From Deltaproteobacteria bacterium (GTDB taxonomy: Bacteria > Desulfobacterota_B > Binatia > Binatales > Binataceae), in NCBI GenBank assembly GCA_021827465.1, contig JAKAVX010000014.1, forward strand, positions 1-14,308: a stretch of 14,308 nucleotides of DNA. Direction: 5' to 3'. Below, piece after piece: positions 7,620 to 14,195 of this stretch. How positions within the stretch are numbered: position 1 is the first letter of the stretch; the number at the start of each line of letters is the position of its first letter. Position numbers and translations under genes: made by a program. A model generated the notes under the pieces. It worked only from the letters and a program-made list of their open reading frames with translations, was not told the DNA's origin and ran no database searches.

Positions 7620-7653
7620 ACTGTCGTTCCGATTGGATGGAGAGAGCGTGACC

Positions 7654-7974
7654 ATGTACAAAGCCGTGGCGATTTGGGGCACACGCGAGGACAGCGACAT
7701 CGAGGCGTTCGAAAAGGACTATCGCGAGGTTCACGTTCCGCTCGCGCGCAAGGTGCCGGGTCTGAAGAAGTTGATTCTCACCCGTATCGACTCGGGACTT
7801 GAAGGCGCAAAGCCGCCCTTCTATCGCGTCGCCGAGCTTTACTTCGACAGCAAGGAGGCACTGGAGAAGGCGCAGCAAACCCCGGAATGGATTGCGATGC
7901 GCGAGAACGGGGCCAGGATGGTCGAGCGCTTCGGCGTCACGCTCGCCGCTGCGTTCGGCACCCCGCAAGAGTAA
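7654..7974 (+). CDS. EthD-family protein, copy 1
   Basis: This 106-residue protein has the alpha/beta ferredoxin-like pattern of the EthD family: strand MYKAVAIWG, a helix through DSDIEAFEKDYREVHVPLARKVPGLKK, strand LILTRID, then PFYRVAELYFDS, and a helix with EALEKAQQTPEW. The HVPL...PGL motif is the family hallmark. EthD is named for a gene needed for ethyl tert-butyl ether breakdown, but the catalytic role of the family is unclear. The start at 7654 is supported by GGAGAGAG at 7639-7646 and by exact alignment with copy 2. The gene begins 34 bases after the thioesterase stop, so the two are probably co-transcribed. It is 83% identical in protein to copy 2 (88 of 106 residues by eye). Confidence 0.87.
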   Translation: MYKAVAIWGTREDSDIEAFEKDYREVHVPLARKVPGLKKLILTRIDSGLEGAKPPFYRVAELYFDSKEALEKAQQTPEWIAMRENGARMVERFGVTLAAAFGTPQE

Positions 7975-8056
7975 TTCTTTGGACAACCGGTCGGCAACGC
8001 TCACCGTCGGATGAACAGATAATCGTCCTTATGAATCAGGCAGGGAGAGACTGAAG

Positions 8057-8377
8057 ATGTACAAAATCGTGGCGATTTGGGGCGCACCCAAGGACAGCGA
8101 CATCGAGGCGTTCGAGAAGCATTACCGCGAAGTTCACGTTCCGCTCGCGCGCAAGGTGCCGGGTCTGAAGAAGTTGATTCTCACCCGTATCGATTCGGGG
8201 CTTGAAGGCGCAAAGCCGCCCTTCTATCGCGTCGCGGAGCTTTACTTCGACAGCGAGCAGGCGCTCGAGAAAGCGCATCATGCGCCCGAGTGGACCGCGA
8301 TGCGCCAGGACGCGGGCAAGATGGTCGAGCGCTTCGGCGTCACGCTGACCGCGGCACTCGGCACCCCGCAAGAGTAA
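8057..8377 (+). CDS. EthD-family protein, copy 2
   Basis: This 106-residue paralogue of copy 1 lies 82 bases downstream in the same direction. The start is backed by AGGGAGAG at 8042-8049. All 18 amino-acid differences lie in residues 1-22 or after residue 66; residues 23-66 are identical. Changes include Thr-Arg-Glu to Ala-Pro-Lys at 10-12, Asp to His at 22, and a block around 74-90 on the last helix, so the pair may differ in ligand or dimer partner. EthD-type proteins dimerise, and a heterodimer of the two copies is possible (inference). The gene faces polX convergently; a strong hairpin sits between them. Confidence 0.87.
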   Translation: MYKIVAIWGAPKDSDIEAFEKHYREVHVPLARKVPGLKKLILTRIDSGLEGAKPPFYRVAELYFDSEQALEKAHHAPEWTAMRQDAGKMVERFGVTLTAALGTPQE

Positions 8378-8400
8378 TTCCTGTAGAGAACCGCAGCCGC

Positions 8401-8431
8401 AACGCCCGCGTCGTCCGACGGCGCGGGCGTT
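8401..8431. terminator. Strong hairpin between convergent EthD-2 and polX
   Basis: AACGCCCGCG (8401-8410) and CGCGGGCGTT (8422-8431) pair perfectly, and the inner TCGTCCGACGG can extend the stem by a wobble pair and further pairs. The stem is very stable and sits in the 93-base gap between two converging stop codons, where a bidirectional terminator is expected. A proper T-run is missing on both strands, so it may instead protect 3' ends or act with Rho. Confidence 0.45.
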
Positions 8432-8470
8432 CGCATCTGAAGGTCAGCAGAACGTCCACGCGCGCGCAAT

Positions 8471-10180
8471 TCATGTGCGGATTTGGCGGCGGAGGTCTTT
8501 GAGCGAAAGCGTATTGAGAACGTCGGCGGGCTCGATCCATCCGCGCCGCGCCTGGTTCACTCCGTAGACCAGTCCGCCGAATTGGCTCGGATGATGCGAA
8601 TCGCTGGAGATGACCAGCTTTACGTCCGCATGTTTCGCGGCAAGGCACGCGGTATCGGTGAGATCGAGCCTGTCGGGTTGCGAGTTGGCTTCGAGTGCAC
8701 ATCCTTCGCCGTGCGCAGCCTTTAGCACTTCGGCGAGATCGAACGCGCTCGGGTCGCGCTTGCCGAGCAGGCGTCCGCTCGGATGGCCGATCACGTCAAC
8801 GTTGCGGTTCTTGATCGCGCGCACCAGCCTTCGCGTCATGTCGCGAGGCGCCTGATCGAATTTGTAATGGACTGAAGCGACCACCCAGTCGAGTTCCGCA
8901 AGCACGTCGTCGGGCAGGTCGAGGCTCCCGTCCTCGATGATATCGACCTCGATTCCGCGCAGCAGCGTGACCCCTTCGATGTGCGACTGCACCTTTTCGA
9001 TTTCGCGCCATTGCTTGCGAAGCCGCCTGGGATCGAGCCCGTGAGTCATCGCGAGCCGCTGAGAATGATCGGTCACGGCGAAATATTCGAGTCCCGCCTC
9101 GCGCGCCGCGTGCGCCATCTCCTCAATCGACGCGCGGCCGTCGGTGTAGGTGGAATGGGTATGCAGATCGCCGCGCAGATCCTTGCGCTCGATAAGATGC
9201 GGCAGTTTTCCTTCGGCGGCGGCTTCGACCTCGCCCCGGTCCTCGCGCAGCTCGGGCGGAATCAATTCAAGGCCGAGCTTTTCGTAGATCTCTTCTTCGG
9301 TTCGTCCCGCGATCGGCCTTTCGCCGCGCAGCAGCCCGTATTCGTTGAGCATCAGATGCTTCTTCTGCGCGATCCTGCGGATATGGACGCCGTGAGCCTT
9401 CGAGCCGGTGAAGTAGACCATCGCGGCGCCGTAGCTCTCGCGTGGCACCACGCGGAGATCGACCTGTAGCCCGCCCTTCATCACCACAGTCGTCTTGGTT
9501 TCTCCGCTGCCGAGCACCTGTTCGATTTTTGGATATGCGAGCAAGCGCTCCATCACGTCGGCGGGTTTCGAGGAAATCGCGAGCATGTCGAGGTCGCCGA
9601 CCGTGTCGCGTTTTCTGCGGAAGCTTCCCGCGGCTTCCACGACTTCAACGGCGCGCGATTTCTTGAGATACGCGACGAGTTCGTTGACCTCGCCGGCGGC
9701 CTCCGCGTAAAGCCATCGTTTGGCTTCGGTCTCGGGCCGTTTTTCGAGCGCTTCCTTGATCCGCTCGGCGGTTTTCCTGCCGAAGCCGCGCAGCGATTCG
9801 AGTGCGCCGGATTCGATCGCGTTCTTCAGGTCCGCGACGCTTTTTACCTTGAGCTGGTCGGCGAGTTGACGGACGCGCTTGGGACCGAGACCAGGAAGGT
9901 TCATCAGCGCGACCACGCCTTCGGGCACCTTGGCGCGAAGCTCGCGATGGAGCGGGATATAGCCGTCCTTGATCAGCGCGTGGATTTTGCCCGCGAGATC
10001 ATCGCCGATTCCGGGAACCTCGGCCATGTCCTCGGCGGGCATCTCCGCGAACTGCACCGGATGGTCGCGCACGGCGCGCGCGGCGTTGCGATAGGCGCGG
10101 ACGCGGAAGAAGTTCGCGCCCGTAAGTTCGAGCATGTCGGCGATCTCGTCGAAGACCCTGGCGATCTCCTGATTCTGCAT
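8471..10180 (-). CDS. polX: DNA polymerase/3'-5' exonuclease PolX
   Basis: This 569-residue family-X polymerase acts in gap filling and base-excision-type repair; bacterial PolX also has 3'-5' exonuclease and AP-related activity from its PHP domain. In order: an N-terminal 8-kDa-like helical region (1-85, with VPGIGDDLAGKI), helix-hairpin-helix motifs (NLPGLGPKRVRQL near 94-106, RGFGRKTAERI near 131-141), a nucleotidyltransferase core with GSFRRKRDTVGDLD (Asp196, Asp198) and a third acid in VDLRVV (Asp241), then the PHP domain from about 334. PHP metal ligands look complete: DLHTHSTYTDG (His340, His342, Asp347), TDHS (His372), GIEVDI (Glu411), VASVHY (His438), IGHPSGR (His466) and SDSHH (Asp527, His529). 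Length matches the family. It lies 108 bases after the aldo/keto reductase in the same direction and has no evident functional tie to its neighbours. Confidence 0.95.
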   Translation of the reverse strand: MQNQEIARVFDEIADMLELTGANFFRVRAYRNAARAVRDHPVQFAEMPAEDMAEVPGIGDDLAGKIHALIKDGYIPLHRELRAKVPEGVVALMNLPGLGPKRVRQLADQLKVKSVADLKNAIESGALESLRGFGRKTAERIKEALEKRPETEAKRWLYAEAAGEVNELVAYLKKSRAVEVVEAAGSFRRKRDTVGDLDMLAISSKPADVMERLLAYPKIEQVLGSGETKTTVVMKGGLQVDLRVVPRESYGAAMVYFTGSKAHGVHIRRIAQKKHLMLNEYGLLRGERPIAGRTEEEIYEKLGLELIPPELREDRGEVEAAAEGKLPHLIERKDLRGDLHTHSTYTDGRASIEEMAHAAREAGLEYFAVTDHSQRLAMTHGLDPRRLRKQWREIEKVQSHIEGVTLLRGIEVDIIEDGSLDLPDDVLAELDWVVASVHYKFDQAPRDMTRRLVRAIKNRNVDVIGHPSGRLLGKRDPSAFDLAEVLKAAHGEGCALEANSQPDRLDLTDTACLAAKHADVKLVISSDSHHPSQFGGLVYGVNQARRGWIEPADVLNTLSLKDLRRQIRT

Positions 10181-10233
10181 CGGCGCGCCGCCCTTGCGGC
10201 CTGACTCAATCGCCGGCCGCCATCTTCAACTTC

Positions 10234-10273
10234 TTAAGCCGCCGGCTTTAACGCAAGCACGCGCGAATTCGCG
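10234..10273. other. Hairpin and 12-base palindrome between aldo/keto reductase and polX
   Basis: AAGCCG (10236-10241) and CGGCTT (10243-10248) form an inverted repeat flanked by TTAA-like ends. CGCGAATTCGCG (10262-10273) is a perfect 12-base palindrome. Both lie in the 108-base gap downstream of the reductase stop and upstream of polX. Neither is followed by a T-run; a weak terminator or operator role is possible but not shown. Confidence 0.25.
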
Positions 10274-10288
10274 GGCAAAACGGAATTT

Positions 10289-11185
10289 CTATCGCAGGCC
10301 GACCCACGAACGCTTGGCGATCTTCTTCCATCGCGCGCGGATCGCGTCGTACTCGGCCTCGGGCAGCGCACCCGCGGCGGCTGCAGCGACGTTATCCGCG
10401 ATTCTCGCGGGATTGGTGGTCCCGACAATCGCGGTATGGACGCCCGGGATGCTCAGCGTGAAGCGGAGCGCCGTCGCGACCGACTCTTTCAGCTCCTGTT
10501 TCAGAAAATCGTAGTCCAGCTCGGCCAGCCGCTCGCGATACGGGCGCGAATAGAACTCCATCGGGAGCTCGCCCTTTCGCCACGCTGCGTTCGCGATCGG
10601 GCGCTTGGCGATAACGCCCATCCCGCGCTCCATCGCGGCCGGGATGATTTTCTCGATCGCCTCCTGGTCGGCGATACTGACGGATATCTGCAGCGTGTCG
10701 AACGCGCCACTCTGAACCGCGTACATCGCGTCTTCGCCGTCGCCGCTGTATCCGATACAGCGAATCTTGCCCGCCTTGCGCGCGCGCTCGAGCGCGTTTA
10801 TCGCGTCGCCCTTGCGAAGAACCGCCTCGGAGCAACTGTGAAGCTGGACGAGATCGAGATGGTCGGTGCGAAGGCGCTTCAGGCTGCGCTCGATACTGTT
10901 CGCGATGAGCGTCGGGCTGAACTCCGCGCCGCCGAGTCCGTCGCCGTGCCCGCACTTGGTCATCACCACGTATTCGCGGCGCCGACGGGATACCGCGCGG
11001 CCGATTAGTTCCTCGCTATCGACGTAGCAGGCCGCGGTGTCGATCACGTTGACGCCCGCGTCCAGTTCCGCGTTCAGAATTTTTTCGGCAACGCTCGCGC
11101 TCGCGCCCTGGTAACCGATTTCCGAGCCGCCAAAGCCTAGAACGCTGACCTCGAATCCCGTCTTTCCGAACTTGCGCCGTTCCAT
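10289..11185 (-). CDS. Aldo/keto reductase
   Basis: This roughly 298-residue NAD(P)H-dependent oxidoreductase has the TIM-barrel fold of the AKR superfamily. It starts MERRKFGKTGFEVSVLGFGG, the typical AKR opening. Numbered from that Met, the catalytic tetrad is visible as Asp49 and Tyr54 (NVIDTAACYVDSE), Lys77 (VVMTKCG) and His116 (LVQLHS). The C-terminal part has the expected cofactor-region pattern: LRFTLSIPGVHTAIVGTTN, then ARIADNVAAA. The ATG at 11185 is preferred; a TTG three codons upstream (11194) is the other option. Substrates of this branch are usually small aldehydes or ketones and cannot be told from sequence. The gene lies 81 bases after the membrane-protein gene in the same direction, separated by paired hairpins, so it may not belong to the nos-type operon. 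Confidence 0.9.
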   Translation of the reverse strand: MERRKFGKTGFEVSVLGFGGSEIGYQGASASVAEKILNAELDAGVNVIDTAACYVDSEELIGRAVSRRRREYVVMTKCGHGDGLGGAEFSPTLIANSIERSLKRLRTDHLDLVQLHSCSEAVLRKGDAINALERARKAGKIRCIGYSGDGEDAMYAVQSGAFDTLQISVSIADQEAIEKIIPAAMERGMGVIAKRPIANAAWRKGELPMEFYSRPYRERLAELDYDFLKQELKESVATALRFTLSIPGVHTAIVGTTNPARIADNVAAAAAGALPEAEYDAIRARWKKIAKRSWVGLR

Positions 11186-11226
11186 ACGGCCCAAGGTTAT
11201 GGTGGAGCGGGCATCTTTGGAAAGCG

Positions 11227-11254
11227 CCGATTCGGAATCGGCCGCGAGCGGCCG
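11227..11254. terminator. Two overlapping hairpins after the orf215 gene
   Basis: CCGATTC (11227-11233) and GAATCGG (11235-11241) pair around one base. CGGCCGC (11239-11245) and GCGGCCG (11248-11254) pair around GA. The two share CGG at 11239-11241, so in RNA they compete at the base. They lie 13 bases past the stop of the minus-strand membrane-protein gene. No T-run follows on the minus strand; a termination or transcript-end role is plausible only. Confidence 0.35.
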
Positions 11255-11266
11255 GCGCCGTTTCGA

Positions 11267-11914
11267 TTACGCGGCCTGCTCAATCGCGCGCCGGCCGGGA
11301 AGCGCTTTCCAGAGATGCCACAGGGCGAGTATCGCGACTCCGGCCGCGAAGACGAACATCATTATGCCGCCGAGTTGCGGGTAGGAGCTGACCGTGAAAT
11401 TGGCGACTTGGTGGGTGCCGATTATCACCGGCATGAACGGCTTGATAGTGATTGCCGCGTGCGGATCGAGGTCGTGACCGAAAATATATAGTCGGTACAC
11501 GTACCGGCCGAATGCGAAGAGCATTATATATCCAGTAAGCACCGCGAGATCGACAAGGCTTCGGCCGTTGCCGATGAACGCGACGCGCAGCGCGAGAAGG
11601 ATCAGGATGCCGACTGCGAACGGTATCCAGTCCAGGTCGGCGAGATGGGCGCGCTGAATCGTCTTCATCCCGATATAGTGATTAAGCTCGTTTATCTCCT
11701 GGACGTCGTGCCCGCCGTGACCGCCCTCGATCTTGTACGAGTAGATATTCACATAAAGCCCGTAGGGATACTGCGGCGCGAACATGCTGATACGCCATAG
11801 CGGGGCGAGGTAGCTGAGCCCGAGCACGACTACCAGGGCGAGCAGCCAGATTCGCGAGTAGTTGCCGACCGGTTCCTCGAGCTTTCCGTATAGGGCCTGC
11901 AAATGAGAATTCAC
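11267..11914 (-). CDS. Polytopic membrane protein associated with nos-type maturation genes (orf215)
   Basis: This 215-residue integral membrane protein has no domain name I can give. The GTG start at 11914 is supported by GGGAGGAAA about eight bases upstream. Hydrophobic segments are near 22-41, 97-114, 119-138 and 183-202, with a weaker one at 159-173. Between the first two lies a loop of about 55 residues with QYPYGLYVNIYSYKIEG, GHGGHD and VQEINELNHYIGMK, giving His66, His69, Asp70 and His79. Later come RYVYRLYIFGHDLDPH and PFMPVIIGTHQVANF. From memory, proteins with the YPxGL...LNHYIGMK pattern occur beside nosL, nosD, nosF and nosY in organisms with clade II nitrous-oxide reductase, including Bacteroidetes. 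The His/acid loop could bind metal (inference). The gene follows nosY by 66 bases and is probably in the same transcript. Confidence 0.8.
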   Translation of the reverse strand: MNSHLQALYGKLEEPVGNYSRIWLLALVVVLGLSYLAPLWRISMFAPQYPYGLYVNIYSYKIEGGHGGHDVQEINELNHYIGMKTIQRAHLADLDWIPFAVGILILLALRVAFIGNGRSLVDLAVLTGYIMLFAFGRYVYRLYIFGHDLDPHAAITIKPFMPVIIGTHQVANFTVSSYPQLGGIMMFVFAAGVAILALWHLWKALPGRRAIEQAA

Positions 11915-11980
11915 CGTCGTTTCCTCCCGGATTGGAGATTCCAGGGCTTCGGGCGCTGACGATTGGGCCGCCCGCCCGAT

Positions 11981-12826
11981 TCAAACAGCGTCGCCTCGCG
12001 CGAATGACCTCCAGGCAAGCAGCCACGCCGCAAAGCCGACGGCGAGCGGCCAGAGTGTGCCGAGTGCGAACAGCCATCCCGCGCCGATCCGGTTCGCGAG
12101 ATAGAAGCCGACCGGACCGAGCACGCCGAGCGACGGCTCGGTCGCGGAAAGCAGCGCCATCCGCGCCGTCTCGACCGGGTTGAGACACGCCAGCAGGAAT
12201 ACGGCACGCGCATTGAGCCGCCACTGGAGCATCAGGCCGATCAGCGCAAAATCGAGCATCACGACGGCCGTCACCCAGATGACGAGCAGATAGACCATCG
12301 CCTTGGCCTGATTGCGCACCGCGACCGACACTGCGAGCGCGATCCCGACGAAGGCCCATCCGAGCGACGCCGAGATCGCGATCGCCCGGCCCAGGAACGT
12401 CCACGGGATACTCTGTCCGAACGCGAGCCGCCCATAGACGCCGAGCGCAACCATCAGGGCGGCCAGCGGCGCCATCAGGACCGCGTAGCGGACGATCGAC
12501 ACTCCGCCGAAGTACTCGTTGCGGGTTATCGGATGGCTCAGCAGCAGTTCGAGCGTTCCGTCCTCGCGCGCGCGGCTTATCACCTGACCCGAGCCGGTCA
12601 GCGCAAGGAGCGGGATGAGCAGCACGAGTCCGTTGCAGAGCGAAAGCAGCACGCGGCCCATCCCGGCAAAACCGAGCACGTCGGATTCGCGAAGCCCGAC
12701 CAGAACGAACATCGCGCCCATCGCCGCGTACAGCACGATCAGGAAGACGAGCCATCGCAAGCGCTTCACTTCGGCCAAGTCAAGCCGCGCAACCGCGGCA
12801 AGCCGCATCGCCGCACTGCCCATCAT
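11981..12826 (-). CDS. nosY: NosY-like ABC transporter permease
   Basis: This 281-residue ABC-2-type permease should pair with the NosF-like ATPase. It has about six hydrophobic segments (near 25-44, 58-76, 108-131, 146-170, 175-200 and 250-272). After the second comes SRAREDGTLELLLSHPITRNEY, the cytoplasmic coupling segment shared by NosY and ABC-2 permeases. LNPVETARM (215-223) and GVLGPVGFYL (234-243) match the conserved NosY pattern of an NP...R motif and a glycine-proline turn. Known NosFY with NosD moves a sulfur species or otherwise supports copper-sulfide assembly on periplasmic NosZ. The ATG overlaps the nosL stop by four bases; a second ATG follows at once, so the protein may start one residue later. 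A plain ABC-2 permease is the alternative, but the neighbours favour NosY. Confidence 0.85.
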   Translation of the reverse strand: MMGSAAMRLAAVARLDLAEVKRLRWLVFLIVLYAAMGAMFVLVGLRESDVLGFAGMGRVLLSLCNGLVLLIPLLALTGSGQVISRAREDGTLELLLSHPITRNEYFGGVSIVRYAVLMAPLAALMVALGVYGRLAFGQSIPWTFLGRAIAISASLGWAFVGIALAVSVAVRNQAKAMVYLLVIWVTAVVMLDFALIGLMLQWRLNARAVFLLACLNPVETARMALLSATEPSLGVLGPVGFYLANRIGAGWLFALGTLWPLAVGFAAWLLAWRSFARGDAV

Positions 12827-13329
12827 CGTTCCTCCGCGCCGGCAGGCGGCATCCCCGAGCGAAGCTCCCGCTTTCGCACGCTTACGTAGTGCCCGGCCTC
12901 GGCGAGCGACATCGCGCTCTCAGTTCCCTTGCGGACCGCTGCGAGGTTGTAGCCCATCGGGCTTTCCTTGCCGCGCACGAACGCGACCTGGTTCGCCCTG
13001 AGCCATGCGCCGGCGTCGAAGGCGTGAAAGTAGATCGCATGGACGCGAGGATGATGCTCCGCGACGAATGCGAGCAGGCATCCGGGATCGTCGAAGTCGT
13101 AAACTTCTCCGTCCGTGGTCTGGAGCTGGGCGGCAAAGCGCGGGTCGCTGATGCTCATCCCGCATTCGGCGCACGATTCGCGATCGAATATGATCGGGCG
13201 CACGCCTTCGGGCGGTTGCTGCAAGCGAATCACTACGAGGGCGAGCACGCCCATGGCGACAAGTCCGAGCACCAATGCGGTCGCCGTCCATTTCGATTTC
13301 GTAGCTATCGTTCCAACTCCTCGGGTCAT
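12823..13329 (-). CDS. nosL: NosL-like copper chaperone, membrane-anchored
   Basis: This 168-residue protein starts at 13329, where its ATG overlaps the NosF stop (ATGA); the open frame runs further upstream, but that part is Arg-rich and lies inside nosF. Residues 14-35 form a single transmembrane anchor. The periplasmic domain holds SCAECGMSISDPRFAAQL (Cys53, Cys56, Met58), then EVYDFDDPGC (Cys84), FHAFDAGAWLRANQVAFVRG and SPMGYNLAAV (Met125), all matching the NosL pattern of CxxCGM, FDD-GC and SPMGYG. NosL binds Cu(I) and delivers it to NosZ. Most NosL proteins are lipoproteins with a Cys at the mature N-terminus; none is seen here. The NosL fold is also used by a few other copper-related proteins, but the position between NosF and NosY makes this role likely. 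Confidence 0.88.
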   Translation of the reverse strand: MTRGVGTIATKSKWTATALVLGLVAMGVLALVVIRLQQPPEGVRPIIFDRESCAECGMSISDPRFAAQLQTTDGEVYDFDDPGCLLAFVAEHHPRVHAIYFHAFDAGAWLRANQVAFVRGKESPMGYNLAAVRKGTESAMSLAEAGHYVSVRKRELRSGMPPAGAEER

Positions 13330-14195
13330 TCGCCCACGTCGACGCTTTCCATGTCGCGCACGACGATATTGGCGAAGTCGCCGTCGCACTTTTCGGAAAT
13401 CTCGGCGAGCAGTTGCGCCTTCTCCGCGCGCGTAACCGTCTTTGCCCACGCTCCCGCTGCGCCTGGATTGAAGCCGCGCCCGCGAAGCCATTCGACGTGG
13501 GTTTTCGCGATATCGTAAAGCTCGATCACGCTGACCGTGCGCGACTCGAGGAAGGTGTTCACCGAGCCGTCGAAGCTCACCCGTCCGCTTTCCAGCGCGA
13601 GCACGTGATCGACCAGATGCTGGATCTCTTCGAGGCGGTGCGAACAGAGGATCAGCGTCGAGCCGTCGGCAACCTGTTCGTAAAGCCTGTAGAACGCGCG
13701 CCGGCTTGCCGCGTCAAGGCTCGCCGTGGGCTCGTCAAGGATGAAAAGGTCGGCGCGCGTTGAAAGCGCAAGCGCGAGCATCAGCTTCTGCCTGGTGCCG
13801 CCCGAAAGCGCGCGCACCGGAAGCCCGGCCACGGCTCCAACGTCGAATCCGAGTTGCGAGGCGGTCGCCGCGATTGCCTCCGGAGCAAGTCCGCGCACCA
13901 CCGCAACCGTCTCGACGATTTCCTCGACCGTGGCTCCGAGTTGCGGCGCCACCTGCGGAACGTAGGCGAGGCGCTCGGCAAGGCGCGTGCGATGCTCGAA
14001 CGGCGAATGGCCGTCGAGCCGCACCTCGCCTTCGCACGCGAGCAGCCCCATGATGATTCGCGTAAGAGTCGATTTTCCCGAACCGTTGGGGCCGATAAGC
14101 GCAACCTTCCGTCCGACCGGGATGACGGCCGAAACGTCGCTCAGCGCCTTCACCTCGCCGAACCACTTGCTCACGTTCTTGAGCTCGATGCGCAT
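13326..14195 (-). CDS. nosF: NosF-like ABC transporter ATP-binding protein
   Basis: This 289-residue cytoplasmic ATPase carries Walker A GPNGSGKST (35-43), Q-loop Gln81 (YVPQVAPQ), signature ALSGGTRQKL (129-138), Walker B LFILDEP with Glu155, D-loop SLD and switch His186 (CSHRLEE). LSGGTRQK in place of LSGGQ is a variant I associate with NosF relatives. A C-terminal domain of about 70 residues follows the ATPase core (from VSVIELYDI to DVGE), as in NosF. It would energise the NosY permease. The start overlaps the stop of the upstream gene by one base (TGATG) and the stop overlaps nosL by four, so all four genes are coupled. Function as NosF rests mainly on the nosL/nosY context; on sequence alone it could be any ABC-2 ATPase. 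Confidence 0.87.
   Translation of the reverse strand: MRIELKNVSKWFGEVKALSDVSAVIPVGRKVALIGPNGSGKSTLTRIIMGLLACEGEVRLDGHSPFEHRTRLAERLAYVPQVAPQLGATVEEIVETVAVVRGLAPEAIAATASQLGFDVGAVAGLPVRALSGGTRQKLMLALALSTRADLFILDEPTASLDAASRRAFYRLYEQVADGSTLILCSHRLEEIQHLVDHVLALESGRVSFDGSVNTFLESRTVSVIELYDIAKTHVEWLRGRGFNPGAAGAWAKTVTRAEKAQLLAEISEKCDGDFANIVVRDMESVDVGE

Larger units (their letters stand above)
7654..8377 (+). repeat. Tandem gene duplication with near-identical core (7729-7851 / 8132-8254)
   Basis: The two EthD genes are tandem copies. Their central 123 bases differ at only three positions, all synonymous. The 75 bases before differ at about ten and the 120 after at about 23. Similarity extends past the stop codons: both continue TAATTC and then share scattered matches through AACCG and GCAACGC. 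The leader regions are also alike (GGAGAGAG and GGGAGAG). The duplicated unit therefore included flanking DNA. The sharp drop in identity at both edges of the core suggests later gene conversion. Confidence 0.8.

Noticed and set aside
10262..10273. CGCGAATTCGCG palindrome as a regulator site
   Set aside because: In GC-rich DNA a single such palindrome containing an EcoRI-type core is not remarkable, and it has no partner site or promoter-like context.
11682..12755. Long minus-strand frame overlapping the NosY and orf215 genes
   Set aside because: It runs out of frame with two well-supported membrane proteins and gives an Arg-rich product without domains.
13330..13491. Longer N-terminus for the NosL-like protein
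   Set aside because: The extra residues are Arg-rich, lie wholly inside nosF, and the ATG at 13329 gives the normal overlap and a clean membrane anchor.
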